The notes below the pieces were generated by a model. That model was not told the origin of the DNA. It did no database searches and worked only from the letters and a program-made list of their open reading frames with translations. A program made the translations under genes and the position numbers. A stretch of DNA of 64,000 nucleotides from Hofstenia miamia (Eukaryota; Xenacoelomorpha; Acoela): the NCBI GenBank assembly GCA_004352715.1, contig SCFE01000102.1, positions 984,745 through 1,048,744 of the forward strand, in the 5' to 3' direction. The first letter of the stretch is position 1; the number at the start of each line of letters is the position of its first letter. Positions 10,230 to 21,465 of this stretch are shown one piece after another.

Positions 10230-13200
10230 TTAAAAATTTTGCTTCTCAAATGTCTTCTGCTATTGCGTAATTTCTCTTAGTTCATTAATTTTCTGTGAGA
10301 ATATTTCATAGTATTTCTGATATAGTTGTATTCCTTTGATTCCTATCATTAGAGTCATTTATGCATCAGCCCTGCTCATGTGGGCTAAGTCTTCTCTGAT
10401 CTGGTTGTCTGGATAGAAGAACAAAAATACCTTTCTTAGACTGTAGGTGTTCACAACGTCTTTATAGAAGAAGCTAATGTTGTCCCTTACTTCTTGTTCA
10501 GTTATGATGTTTGGATTGTTCTTGTTGATTTGCATCATTGTAATGATTTCAACTCTTTTTGTCATGTCATAGTAATGGTACTTTCTCTCCCAGATATCTG
10601 TCCATATGATGTTGTTCACCCCAAAGAATAGCATTACTGCTTTTGGAGTCTGACTTTCTATTTCTTTCCTTAGATCTTGTAGTTGTGTATTGATAGGTTT
10701 TCCTTGTGTGTACAATTGATATGGCGTTATCATGCCTTCAATGTATACTCTCTCTCTGTTGTTGTTCTTCAACATTATGTCTTTCAACTTCTTATAGTTG
10801 TCACATTCTATTATTGTTTTTGCCTTTTTCTCCATATTCATGTATGACTTATACTCATGCAGGAATGTTTTCACCACTTTAACTTCTTTTGTTAGTCTCC
10901 GGAGTGGGAGTACCATTGGTATTGCAATCGTTTCCATTGGTGTGCAGATTAAGATCTTTGTTTCAATTTGGCTTTTGATGTGTGGGTATGAACCTTCCAT
11001 TGTTGGTGCCATTGCTAGGCCTATTGTTGTGGGGTAATTCATTTTAACTTCTGGGATGGTATTCAAGAATGCTTGATTGAGTCCCCTTCCACTTAGTTTT
11101 AATTGTATTTCTTCTTTGATGTCTATTCTTGCTGTTATACATTCAACGTCTACTGCCAACTGGTTGTATGGTTTTAATAGTTCTTCCAGTTCTGTTCTTG
11201 TAAATGCTTCCATAAACATCAACTTCATTGTTGCCACTGTTTGTTGTTCTCTAATGTTTTGGAAATTCCTTTCTTTGATATCTTTGGTTTCTCTGGTGAC
11301 TTTTATTTCAATTTCATTCATCATCTGTATCAATCCATTCTATTGTTCTTGCTGGGCTTATTTCTCCCCACTTTTCTATGTTTATCCTGTCAATTGTCTG
11401 CTGAGTTTTGTTAGACAAAAGTAGTTGTGAGGATGTTAGCAGTTTCTCCTCTTCCATTATTTCCACTTGTGTCTTTGTGACCATCTTGCAGACCTCCACT
11501 GGTTCCATTATTCCTCCTCATTTCATCATTTCTGCACTCTGTATAATTTTGGTGAATGTACATTGTAGGCTGTCTTGTTCATATCTTTCCATTTCACATT
11601 TGAGTATTTTCTGCGCATTCTTTTGTAGTACTGTTTTCTTGATTTCTTTTGTACTTGCTAGTTTCCATTTAATGATTTTTCTTGTAGTTATCCATGGTTG
11701 GTTATCCATTTGTCTCATTTGTGTTTTGGATGTTGCTCCCCATATATATTTCTTCATTGGTTCATTGAATATTGTGGTTTTGCTTGGGCATATCCCCATC
11801 TTGTTAGCTATATCTATTATTGACATTTTCCCCATTGGGCTCTCATTCATTATCATTTGGCTGAGTATTTTTTGCATTGTTTGTACTGGATTTTCCGACT
11901 TATTTGGTGACTCCAGCCTTTCAATGTGACCTTTTAGTAGCCAATTTTTTGTTTGTGTGTTGATTGGAGCCATTGTTATTTTGAATTTTTTCACTTTTGC
12001 TAACTTATGTCTGATGTGCTGCAAGATAGGGAGTTTTAGTTCTGTGTCTTTGGTTGTGAATATTGCTAGTATCCATGCTGTTGTTCTGAAGCAGATTTCT
12101 TGTGTATTTTTCTCTTTGAATATTAACTGTTTGAAGTCTTTTTTCATATTTAGCTTGTAGGCTCTGTTCACCTCTGTCAATGCTATCTCTACTTATTTGT
12201 GGAACTTTCGTGATGATGCCTCGATTTTTATTTCTGGCCAACTCTCCTCCAGTTTTTGTTGCAGTTTCATATTTTTCCATTTTTTCTGGATCTGTTGTAA
12301 ATGCATTTGCCATTGTGTTACACTACATTTTATAAACAGTGTTTTGGCCTTTTCTATGCTATCTGTATCTGCCATCAGCTTGATTGTTTTTGTTTGTTTA
12401 TAGAGGTCAATCACAATGCATGGGTCTACCATTATTCTATAAATCTGTGCCCAGTAGTCTATTTGTAGATAGAATCGTATTAGTTCTGGGATGGTTGTAT
12501 CTTTTGATGTTTTCTCCCAAGGGAAGATGTATGTCTCTCATAGATGTTCAGGGATTGTTTTGTTTGTTGACCTAGTGATTATTACAACTCTCATAGTCTG
12601 CACTTTTGCCATTCTTAGTGTTTCATCAATCTTCTTTTCCAGGTTGTGTGTGTATTCTTTTTCTTTCAATACATGTATGATTGTGAGGTTCTCCTCATCC
12701 ATGTTTATTTCCAGTATCTCTGCTATTTTGTCTTTATATGCCATTATAGCTTGCACCATCTCCAGTGTAAAATCTTCATCAAATACAATATGCACTGTGC
12801 TTCACATGTACAGTCTCTCCAATGTTTCATTCATCTCCCATGGGTAGCTTATAATCACGTTTACTTTTGGTCTGTTGTTGGCATCATGCACTATCAGTAA
12901 GTTTTTTCCTTTGAGCTTAGGGACTTTTCTAATGTGTGCCTTTATTTCTGGGGACAGTTTTGCGAATGCTTTGCAAAGCATTTTTGATGTTCCAAAAAAA
13001 TAGGGGTGTAATGTTTCTTTCTTTAGATCATACAGTTCTCTCTGAGGTGGTTTCTGAGGAGGTGTGTAGCTGGGTCATCTGTAATGGTAATCTGCTGGTG
13101 CTCAGTTCACAGTCCATGGGCTGTGAATCTGTGCTGATAGTTTCTACTGATTTGCCCTTGAATTGGCTCACAGTTACTCATACTGGCACTTGACCAGTTG

Positions 13201-13590
13201 TGGTTCCTGTGGGGAAAGTGTCAGCCTTAATCACTTTCGCATCTCCATGGTTCTTCCACCCTTACACCTTCCTCTGCAACTCCCAGTGTCTCACTGCCCT
13301 TGAATTGGCGTCATGGACTCTCAGAAGGAAAGTTGAGCTGCTGTGACCAGTTTTCTGTGTGCCCTTGAATCAGGGTGCAGATCCCTGGTAGGAGAGGCTT
13401 TTTGTCTGTTGGTCTTCCTGCCCTTGAATCAGCCTTAGGGACTACTAAAACACCTTCTCACTCTATGTCATCTATTTGTTGGTTCCTTGTTCTTGTCCTT
13501 TCTGCCCTGGAGTCAACACCTGGTTTGAGAACTTCTGCAAACTCTCCTTCTCCTGTTTGTGGTTGAGAGTTCCTCTGGTTGTTGATTCCT
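10230..13590 (-). pseudogene. Element C third ORF (post-integrase protein of unknown function)
   Basis: A broken frame of about 3.3 kb downstream of pol, in pieces at 12795-12538, 12432-12193, 12180-11518, 11508-11314 and 11333-10359, continuing with frame changes to about 10240. It is homologous along its length to the third ORF of element A. Examples are FNEPMKKYIWGAT (C) against FSETMKKYMWGAT (A), and YYDMTKRVEIITMM against YYDVTKRIEIITML. A lacks a middle part that C retains (about 11100-11700). The N-terminal part has repeated DSRA-type peptides. I see no signal peptide or membrane segment, which argues against an envelope protein. Function is unknown; an alpha/beta, SGNH-like fold is a speculative reading of two segments. 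Confidence 0.7.
13150..13530 (-). repeat. DSRA-type short peptide repeats in the third ORF of element C
   Basis: On the + strand the word 'gcccttgaatt/cgg/agc' (or a close variant) recurs near 13154, 13299, 13362, 13421 and 13504. Read on the coding minus strand these give (D/N)SRA. The same motif recurs in the protease-RT linker of the same element (16650-17060). Confidence 0.55.
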
Positions 13591-16503
13591 ACGCACTCTC
13601 TTCTTCATTGGTGGGTGCATCATTTTTCTCTAGTTTCCTAAATTCAGTTGGTAAATTTAAATCCCATATTTCAGGGTCATATATAGGTTTATTTTTTGTG
13701 TTTTGGGCCAGCACTCTCTGTCTCATAGTGTTATTTCCAATGTCTGCTGTGTATTCGTCATCAAATCCCTCTTTGTGTAGGCTATCTAAATCATACATAT
13801 CATATATAATTTCATTGCCTTTAATTGAGCATATTTTGAATTCAGCATTCTCATCTATATTTGTCTCTTCAATGTCTACTGTTGCTCTCTTAAGGATTTG
13901 GAAATGTAATAGTCTATTGTTATCTAGCATGTATTCATTATTCAGTAGTGTTTGTGTTATTGTGTGTGGACCATACTGTTTTCAACTTCAGGACTTGGTT
14001 TGTGTCTGTGAGCTTAATCAGTGTGAATGTGTATACTTTGTCTCCTACTTTGTGTGTGTGGCCGTAAATTTTTTTATTGTAATTATGCTGCTGTCTCACT
14101 GCTGATCTCTTTATATTGTGGCACATCATTTTATGGATTCCTGTAATTTGGTTCTTCAGTTGTGTTACATACTCATTATCACTGTAGTTAGTGTATTGCA
14201 TCAAAAGCAGGGTCACTGCTTCTCTTCCAAACATTGCCTTGAATAGTGAGACCTGCATGTACCAAGGTGTTGTAATAATATTCGATCATCTCAATGACTT
14301 CACTTCATCTGCTTCCCCCTATCCTTGATGTTGCTACTCTAATTAACTTGATTAGTGTTTGATTGAGTCACTCCACTGCTCCATTGGCCTGCAGGTGGTA
14401 TGCAGTTGTCTGTGCACTTGCAATTTCCAGGAGTTTTGCCATCTCTTGAAAAAGTCCACTCTTGAATTGGGGCCCCTTATCCATTATAATTGTTTCCATT
14501 GGCCTGAGTCATAGTATCCATTCTTTTAGTACCAGTTCTGCTGTGGTGTTCCTCATTGGGACCATTCTTGCATATTTTTGTAAAATTGTCTACCATTACC
14601 AGTAGATATTGGTAGCCTTCTGCATCCTTCAACAACATTTCCAGATCTATGTGGACTATTTCATTTGGTTGTGTTGCAATAATTTTCTCTAGTGATGCTC
14701 TTTGTGTCAGAAAATGTTGCTTGTTGTTAAGGAGGCATGTCATGCACATATTAATAATGTCCTTGCTAACTTTCCTCATGGCTGTCATTATAGACCTTGT
14801 GTTGAAAGTTTTCTCCATCTGTGTGATTCCCAGGTGTCCCTTCTTGTGTATCTTCCTTATCAACTCTCTTTTGAAATAATCTGGTATCACAATCTGGTTA
14901 TTGTTGGCTTTGACGTATAGTAATCCATTCTTGTTGATTTTCCACTTGTAGCTTTCATAATATCCTGCAGTTAATTTTGATAGTGTTGTCTGAGGTTCTT
15001 CTATCTTTTTTATGATTTCACTAAGGTTTATGTCATCTCTTTGTTTGTCCACTATTTCTTTTTGAGATATTTCCTCTTCCTTCATTAGTATTGGTAGCAC
15101 AGCTTGGCCTTTCTTATCCACATTTATTTCTGGCAGCCCTTCATACTCAGTGTGTGGCAAAAATTCGAATTGTTTTCTCTCTGTCTATTTTTACTGTGTC
15201 TCTCTGGTATTCCAGTAGTGATGTCCAGAAGTCTGCATTGTTGTGTAATGTGCCTTTCCTATGCTCAATTGTGAAGGTGAACTCATTTAAATATTCAATC
15301 CATCATGACACTATTCCGGACTTATCTCTGGAAAATTTCTTCAACCAAGCTAATCTGCTATTGTTTGTGTGTACTCTAAACTCTCTACCAATGAGGAAGT
15401 GTTGAAATTTTTTAATACTTTCAATTAGCACAAGCATCTCTACTTTGGTGGATCCATAATTTTCTTTGCTTGCTCTCAGCTTGAGACTAAAAAACTGAAT
15501 TGGGACTTCTTTTCTGTTTTTTACTTGTCCCAGTGTGGCCCTGATCACCACTCTGCTTGCATTGCAATCTAGTATGAATTGTTTGTTGTAGTCCAGTGTG
15601 TTGAGGGATGGTAATTTCGCCAATTCTTCTTTGATATTATCCAGTTCTTCCTGCTCTTGCCAGGTCCATATGAAGGGTACTGATTTTCTCATTAATCTGG
15701 TCATCTTCACTGTCTTGCCAGCTATGTTAGGAATAAAAGTTCCATAATAGTTGAAGAATCCCATGATCCTCTGTATGTCTTTTTTATTGTTTGGCTTTTC
15801 TATTTTCCAGATCATTTCTCTGGCATTATCCTTCATGCATAGCCTGCCTTTCTCTATGGTTAGAAAAGAAATACTATATTCTCTTTGAGAGTAACAATTT
15901 TCCAGAATTGTTAGCATTCTTTCTAATTTTCCCAGATGTTCTTGGATTGTGTTGCTAGTTACTATGATGTTGTCTATGTAGTCATTGACCCCTTCTTCCA
16001 TTCTATGTGTCTTATTCTTTAACACTTTAATAATATACCTCTGGAAGGTTGCTGGCACATTACACAGTCTGAATGCCATATATATTCATTTGTATAGTCC
16101 ATGGGGAGTTATGAATGCTGTCTTCTCAATATCATCCTCTTCCATCTTTACTTGACAGTAGGCTTTGCATAGGTCTAGTGTTGTAAAATATTTATGCTTA
16201 CTTGCTTCATAGAGCAATAGAGCATGTCCTCTATCCTTGGTAGAGGATATGAATCCTTTTTTGTCACTTCTTTTAATTTGTGAAAATCTATGCATAAGCA
16301 ATTTGTATCTCCCTGCTTTACAAATATGGTTGGTGCTGTGTATGGGCTCTCACTTGGGCAGATAATCTTGTTGTGTCAATTAGTTCTTCCAGTATATGAT
16401 TATATTCATTTTTCATCTGTTCAGGTACCCTTCTGACTTGCAGTTTGATCAGTTTATCCATTGTCACCCCTATTCTATGTTTCTCACCCACTGCCTGCCC
16501 CAT
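13589..16503 (-). pseudogene. pol: Element C pol: RT, RNase H, integrase
   Basis: Order on the minus strand: RT N-terminal part (16503-16318, with GQAVGE and VRRVPEQ as in A and B), RT palm (16301-15640), RNase H (about 15640-15290, FILDCNAS), integrase HHCC finger (HKKGHLGI..., CMTC, about 14880-14720), integrase core (VHIDLE; MDKGPQF; QANGAVE) and the C-terminal part with the pol tail (14258-13589, IYDPEIWDLNL). The RT active site reads YIDN, not YIDD: the second catalytic aspartate (15969-15971) is asparagine, so this RT would be dead even without the frameshifts. Frame breaks lie near 16310, 16083, 15170-15300 and 14260-14480. Confidence 0.85.
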
Positions 16504-16540
16504 GCTTATCTCTCTGTAATTGAATATATGTTTTTGATTT

Positions 16541-17135
16541 TCTAGCAGCTTCCTAAGTTATGTGATCTCCTGTTCTTCTAAATGTGGGTAGTCTTCATTA
16601 TTTATTTCAGGTGTTCTGTATGTGTCTTCCTCTTCTGCTTTCATCCCAATGCCCTTGAGTCAGCCTTTGGGAGTACTCACGACTTTGATGGTGTTTATCC
16701 ACTCGCCCTTGAGTCAGCCATGTGGAGTACTATCTGTTTTCATTTGCAAGCCCTTGTGTTGACCATGCAAATTACTTGCTCTATTGTTGTCTTCCATTGC
16801 CTTCCAGATGAGTCTGATGTTTGACTTGATGTANCATTTATGTTTTTCTAGCAATTTCCTTAGTTGCAAAATCTCCTGTTCCTCTAGATGTGGGTAGTCT
16901 TTGTTATTTATTTCAGGTGTTCTCTATGTGTCTTCCTCTTCTGCTTTCATCCCAATGACCTTGAGTCGGCCTTTGTGAGTACTTGCAACTTCAATGGTGT
17001 CTACTCACCCTTGAGTCATCATTGTGGAGTACTATCCATTTTCATTTGCAAGTCCTTGAGTTGACCATGCAAATTACTTGCTCCATCATCATCTTCCATT
17101 GCCTTCCAGATGTGTCTGATGTTTGACTTGATGTA
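16541..17135 (-). repeat. ~300-bp tandem duplication in the protease-RT linker of element C, joined at a single N (16834)
   Basis: 16541-16833 and about 16835-17135 are two copies, about 90 percent alike by eye. Both contain 'tctagca..ttcct.ag', 'atgtgggtagtctt', 'ttatttcaggtgttct' and 'tgtttgacttgatgta'. They encode TPEINNED-type linker sequence plus DSRA motifs. The copies differ enough to be a real old duplication, but the lone N at the joint shows the assembler had trouble here. Confidence 0.75.
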
Positions 17136-17575
17136 TTTTCTGTATATTCTTACTTGAGATCTCTTTAGGTTGATGTTCTGATTCATAGCATTAAGTATTG
17201 GTATTCTTCCCTTTCCATGTTTTATTGTGCAGATGCTAGATGGCATCAATACTCATTTGGTGTTGATGCCTTTATTGTCATATAACATTATGTTGGCTGT
17301 TACCATGTCCTTGGTTTCGATTGTGTGCATCTTCCATTGGTGTGGCTGTAGGTGGATATCTCTCTGCAATTGGAATGTGATTGTTTTCTGCTTCCCTCAT
17401 TCTTCTTCAATCTCCATTTCTTCCTCTCTTACCTTTATAGTTCTGTTGGCATAATTGATCACACATCCATTCTTTGTCAGAAAGTCGTCTTCTGCCTGCA
17501 ATACATCCTCTTCATCATAATAAGCCTCTTCATCCCCAATTACATTTATTTGTTTTGGGCAATCTGGTTTCTTAT
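17019..17575 (-). pseudogene. Element C: gag knuckle end fused to protease C-terminal part
   Basis: On the minus strand, starting at the LTR junction, the frame gives KKPDCPKQINVIGDEE (last residues of a CCHC knuckle and the acidic gag tail). It then runs straight into DDFLTKNGCVINY, the C-terminal strand of the protease (compare GNDFLEKNSCVINY in element B). The DTG active-site half of the protease is missing, so about 0.3 kb is deleted. Farther on, ICTIKHGKGRIPIL is the post-protease linker, like LCVVKNGKGMIPL in element D. Confidence 0.75.
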
Positions 17576-17631
17576 TGTAGAGTCACTCGGGGACAATTCG
17601 TGGTTATTATTTATTATATTTATATCTGTCA

Positions 17632-17639
17632 TGACGTCA
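17632..17639 (+). promoter_or_regulatory. CRE palindrome TGACGTCA in LTR2
   Basis: Perfect TGACGTCA, the consensus for CREB/ATF-type bZIP factors, 56 bp from the LTR start. It is present at a similar place in LTR1 (23534, 33369) and in the other LTR2 (41190). Binding is inferred only. Confidence 0.6.
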
Positions 17640-17817
17640 GTATGACATATCCCTTATTTTGATTTCGGTTTATGAAAACCATGTCATGTCCCCTTGATTT
17701 GGTGCTACATAATTATATGCTCAAATTTAATTTGCAAGGGAAGTTAATAAGTCAATGACATGACTATCATGTGATTAACTGTAGTTGTAAACAAAGGCAG
17801 GTAATTATTTAAACTTG

Positions 17818-17823
17818 TATAAA
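17818..17823 (+). promoter_or_regulatory. TATA-like box in LTR2
   Basis: TATAAA about 240 bp into the LTR, at the position aligned with TATAAAA in LTR1 copies, so likely the U3 promoter. Confidence 0.5.
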
Positions 17824-18356
17824 TTGAGAAACACTGTAGAAAAAGGTCAATAGATTTTATCTAGCTTCAATTACTGTCTACTTTTCTCTCTGTTACTTTG
17901 TATTATTTTTTGATTATGAAAATAATGTGACATAATCTATCAAGACTATCATGATTGGTCAGGATGAGAGGAAAAGAATGAAGAAACAAAGACTAAAATT
18001 ATTATTGATTATAATGATTAATTGTAAATCATGATAGGATTGATTATTCAGTTTGTAAAATGTTTTGTGCAGTTAATACTTAAAATTATACTCGACGGTA
18101 TTTGACAAAACAAAAGATGGTCAAACAGCATAGTCAAATTAAAGTTGACGTTGCGTAAAATTAACAGAAATATTAAAGTGAGGGAAAACTGTCAACAAGA
18201 AAGAATAGCAGGTACTTGTTGAGTGTTTAATTGTTTATCAAAAAGTGCTATAAATATAATGCATTGGATGTAATAATTGATGAGCAAATCTACTTTGGAT
18301 TAGTTTTCTATTGTCAGGTCATTTATTACATATGGTTACTTTAATAGTTGTTACAT

Positions 18357-18978
18357 NNNNNNNNNNNNNNNNNNNNNNNNNNNNNNNNNNNNNNNNNNNN
18401 NNNNNNNNNNNNNNNNNNNNNNNNNNNNNNNNNNNNNNNNNNNNNNNNNNNNNNNNNNNNNNNNNNNNNNNNNNNNNNNNNNNNNNNNNNNNNNNNNNNN
18501 NNNNNNNNNNNNNNNNNNNNNNNNNNNNNNNNNNNNNNNNNNNNNNNNNNNNNNNNNNNNNNNNNNNNNNNNNNNNNNNNNNNNNNNNNNNNNNNNNNNN
18601 NNNNNNNNNNNNNNNNNNNNNNNNNNNNNNNNNNNNNNNNNNNNNNNNNNNNNNNNNNNNNNNNNNNNNNNNNNNNNNNNNNNNNNNNNNNNNNNNNNNN
18701 NNNNNNNNNNNNNNNNNNNNNNNNNNNNNNNNNNNNNNNNNNNNNNNNNNNNNNNNNNNNNNNNNNNNNNNNNNNNNNNNNNNNNNNNNNNNNNNNNNNN
18801 NNNNNNNNNNNNNNNNNNNNNNNNNNNNNNNNNNNNNNNNNNNNNNNNNNNNNNNNNNNNNNNNNNNNNNNNNNNNNNNNNNNNNNNNNNNNNNNNNNNN
18901 NNNNNNNNNNNNNNNNNNNNNNNNNNNNNNNNNNNNNNNNNNNNNNNNNNNNNNNNNNNNNNNNNNNNNNNNNNNNNN
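18357..18978. other. Assembly gap (622 N) inside LTR2
   Basis: Run of N between two parts of the same LTR. 41896, where the other LTR2 also stops, is only a few bases past the equivalent point, so this sequence seems hard to assemble. Confidence 0.99.
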
Positions 18979-19227
18979 TGTGTTCCTGAGAGTGCGCCGC
19001 TTCTATTTGAGCGTCGATCCTGTTCTCTAATCTCTCTGCTTGATCTAAATAAGTTTGGTTAACTAAGTAGCTACAAAGGCTCCGGTATATTAAATAAGTT
19101 AATGAACCACGCATTTACAGTAGAGGAGAGAAATTGGAAAATTGTCAACCTCGCGTTATGTTTAACCTAAGAAAAGTAACAGTTTTCTATAAGTACGGCC
19201 ATCACGGCAAGTTGGCAGGATTCTACA

Positions 19228-19243
19228 TGGCGACCGTGACAGG
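19228..19243 (+). other. Primer binding site of element D
   Basis: TGGCGACCGTGACAGG directly after the LTR end CTACA. The leading TGG fits complementarity to a tRNA 3' CCA end. The same site, with one or two changes, follows the LTRs at 24016 and 34265. I did not assign the tRNA. Confidence 0.75.
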
Positions 19244-19397
19244 CGCTTAAAAGAGCATGCACAAGGAGAGAAAAAGATGGTGTACTGAGTAGTGAACTTG
19301 GATGAAAGTTACGAACAAAAGTCTATTATGAAACTATGAATGGGTTAAGATAGTTGTTTCTTCTCACTCAAAATAAAGAAGTGAAACAAACAAAAAG

Positions 19398-19820
19398 ATG
19401 GCGAGCTATAGTAACTGTGAGTACATGGTACTGGTGAAGGATACCATTATACAATTGCCTCTAGTACTTATGAAAATGGTGAATTCAAGGAAAAAACAAA
19501 GGACTAGAGCCAAAACGCAGAAGACACCCCAAAACCAGACAACCCCACAGATTGTTAATACATCCCCTGAAAGTCAAACTTCCCCAACAGAGACAGTNAC
19601 ACCCCAAAACCAAACAACCCCACAGATTGTTAATACATTCCCAGAAAGTCAAACTTCCCCAACAGAGACAGTACTGCAGCAAGAGGATGAAGGCGCAACA
19701 CTGTTGATAATGGAATTAAGAAGAATAATAGAAGAAAATAGGAACGAGAGACACGAGTTAATGGTACAAATAGAAAATTTAACTCAAAGGATGTTTGAGA
19801 TAGAACTAGCGAATGACTAG
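19398..19820 (+). pseudogene. gag: Element D gag N-terminal part
   Basis: 140 codons. Residues about 30-95 are a P/Q/T/S-rich tract with a 25-residue unit (PQNQTTPQIVNT...) present twice, the two copies meeting at a single N (19598). Residues 95-140 are a charged coiled coil (MELRRIIEENRNERHELM). This corresponds in place to the coiled coil of element A gag. After 19820 the frame stops, but coiled-coil-like sequence continues to about 19895, where it joins the protease directly. Capsid and zinc knuckle are absent. Confidence 0.6.
19524..19672 (+). repeat. Two 74-bp tandem copies joined by a single N
   Basis: 19524-19597 and 19599-19672 differ at only a few positions. The N sits exactly between them, and the period of 75 keeps the reading frame. 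This is either a genuine in-frame repeat or a false join of overlapping ends. Confidence 0.85.
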
Positions 19821-19899
19821 AAAGACAAAAGGATTGAGGAAATTACGCGAGACACTAGCTCTAGACTAACAGAGCAGAGGAATGTCTTCCAAAAACAAT

Positions 19900-20461
19900 T
19901 ATTACTGATGAATGTGCGGCAAGGATAGGAATTGATAACAGAAAATTGGAAAGCAAGAAAAGTAGACTACTTAATGCTTCGGGAGACTACATTGATACCA
20001 AAGGAAAGTTATTGGAAGTACCAATAAGAATAGCTAACACGACGTTTCTGCAAACATTTATAGTGATAGACACAGAGAAAAATGCGCTTCCTTACGAAGT
20101 TATATTGGGAAATGATTTTTTGACGGATAACAAGTGTATCATTGACTACACCAACAAAACTATATCGGTGCAAGAAGAAGTAATAACAACTTGCGAAGAA
20201 GAGCAGGGAACACAAATGATAGAATTCCGATTAATAGAAGACGTAAAGATTTTACCTAATAATTGGAAGATGTGCCAGATAGAGGCGGAAAATTGCGTGA
20301 TGGCTGAGGTTATGATATATGACCAGAAAGGCATAAATACCAAGGAAATCTCTATAACATCAAGTTTGTGTGTGGTGAAAAACGGCAAAGGAATGATACC
20401 TTTAGACTCAACAACCGCGAAAGTAGTAGCAGACAAAATTATGAAAGAATGGATTTTGAAA
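19900..20461 (+). pseudogene. Element D protease C-terminal part fused to integrase stub
   Basis: The frame starts within the protease (TDECAARIG, matching SDECCKDIC after the active-site DTG of the other elements), so the catalytic aspartate is missing. It continues through VILGNDFL..N.CIIDY and the linker SSLCVVKNGKGMIP. It then switches without a frame break to LDSTTAKVVADKIMKEWILK, which is integrase core sequence (compare MDSTLAEKVADKIVKEWILK in A). The whole RT and RNase H and the first half of integrase are deleted at the shared 'IP' dipeptide. The N gap cuts it at 20461. Confidence 0.8.
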
Positions 20462-21461
20462 NNNNNNNNNNNNNNNNNNNNNNNNNNNNNNNNNNNNNNN
20501 NNNNNNNNNNNNNNNNNNNNNNNNNNNNNNNNNNNNNNNNNNNNNNNNNNNNNNNNNNNNNNNNNNNNNNNNNNNNNNNNNNNNNNNNNNNNNNNNNNNN
20601 NNNNNNNNNNNNNNNNNNNNNNNNNNNNNNNNNNNNNNNNNNNNNNNNNNNNNNNNNNNNNNNNNNNNNNNNNNNNNNNNNNNNNNNNNNNNNNNNNNNN
20701 NNNNNNNNNNNNNNNNNNNNNNNNNNNNNNNNNNNNNNNNNNNNNNNNNNNNNNNNNNNNNNNNNNNNNNNNNNNNNNNNNNNNNNNNNNNNNNNNNNNN
20801 NNNNNNNNNNNNNNNNNNNNNNNNNNNNNNNNNNNNNNNNNNNNNNNNNNNNNNNNNNNNNNNNNNNNNNNNNNNNNNNNNNNNNNNNNNNNNNNNNNNN
20901 NNNNNNNNNNNNNNNNNNNNNNNNNNNNNNNNNNNNNNNNNNNNNNNNNNNNNNNNNNNNNNNNNNNNNNNNNNNNNNNNNNNNNNNNNNNNNNNNNNNN
21001 NNNNNNNNNNNNNNNNNNNNNNNNNNNNNNNNNNNNNNNNNNNNNNNNNNNNNNNNNNNNNNNNNNNNNNNNNNNNNNNNNNNNNNNNNNNNNNNNNNNN
21101 NNNNNNNNNNNNNNNNNNNNNNNNNNNNNNNNNNNNNNNNNNNNNNNNNNNNNNNNNNNNNNNNNNNNNNNNNNNNNNNNNNNNNNNNNNNNNNNNNNNN
21201 NNNNNNNNNNNNNNNNNNNNNNNNNNNNNNNNNNNNNNNNNNNNNNNNNNNNNNNNNNNNNNNNNNNNNNNNNNNNNNNNNNNNNNNNNNNNNNNNNNNN
21301 NNNNNNNNNNNNNNNNNNNNNNNNNNNNNNNNNNNNNNNNNNNNNNNNNNNNNNNNNNNNNNNNNNNNNNNNNNNNNNNNNNNNNNNNNNNNNNNNNNNN
21401 NNNNNNNNNNNNNNNNNNNNNNNNNNNNNNNNNNNNNNNNNNNNNNNNNNNNNNNNNNNNN
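20462..21461. other. Assembly gap (1000 N)
   Basis: A gap of exactly 1000 N is probably of unknown true size. It separates the integrase stub of element D from unrelated AT-rich sequence. Confidence 0.99.
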
Positions 21462-21465
21462 GAAT

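Larger units (their letters stand above)
10200..17575 (-). mobile_element. Element C, left part: old Ty3/Gypsy-type LTR retrotransposon (3' two thirds)
   Basis: Read on the minus strand from right to left this holds the end of the gag zinc knuckle, a protease remnant, RT, RNase H, integrase and the third ORF. No 3' LTR could be identified near 10000-10200, so the left edge is approximate. It has more frameshifts and substitutions than A, B and E and a different sequence throughout, so it is an older, distinct subfamily. Its right edge (17575) is cut by the LTR of element D, and the missing 5' side resumes at 52643. Confidence 0.85.
17576..19227 (+). repeat. LTR subfamily 2, 5' LTR of element D
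   Basis: Begins TGTAGAGTCACTC and ends TTCTACA just before the primer site. It contains a 622-N gap (18357-18978). 17576-18345 is nearly identical to 41134-41890. The first ~370 bp are also recognisably related to LTR subfamily 1, after which the two subfamilies differ completely. Confidence 0.85.
17576..20461 (+). mobile_element. Element D: 5' LTR and doubly deleted internal region
   Basis: It starts with LTR subfamily 2 (TGTAGAGTCACTC) inserted in element C, then a primer site, a gag N-terminal part, a protease part and an integrase stub, and runs into the 1000-N gap. Protease linker sequence resembles element C more than A or B. Its 3' end and 3' LTR are not visible in this contig. Confidence 0.8.

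Noticed and set aside
11408-11929. + strand open frame of 173 codons, Ser/Cys/Ile-rich
   Set aside because: It is the antisense shadow of the third ORF of element C. Its membrane-protein look comes from reading Lys/Glu-rich codons backwards.
13476-14105. + strand open frame of 209 codons
   Set aside because: Antisense of the pol tail and integrase C-terminus of element C.
19485-19682. Minus-strand Trp/Gly/Cys-rich tandem frame
   Set aside because: Antisense of the PQNQTT repeat of element D gag.
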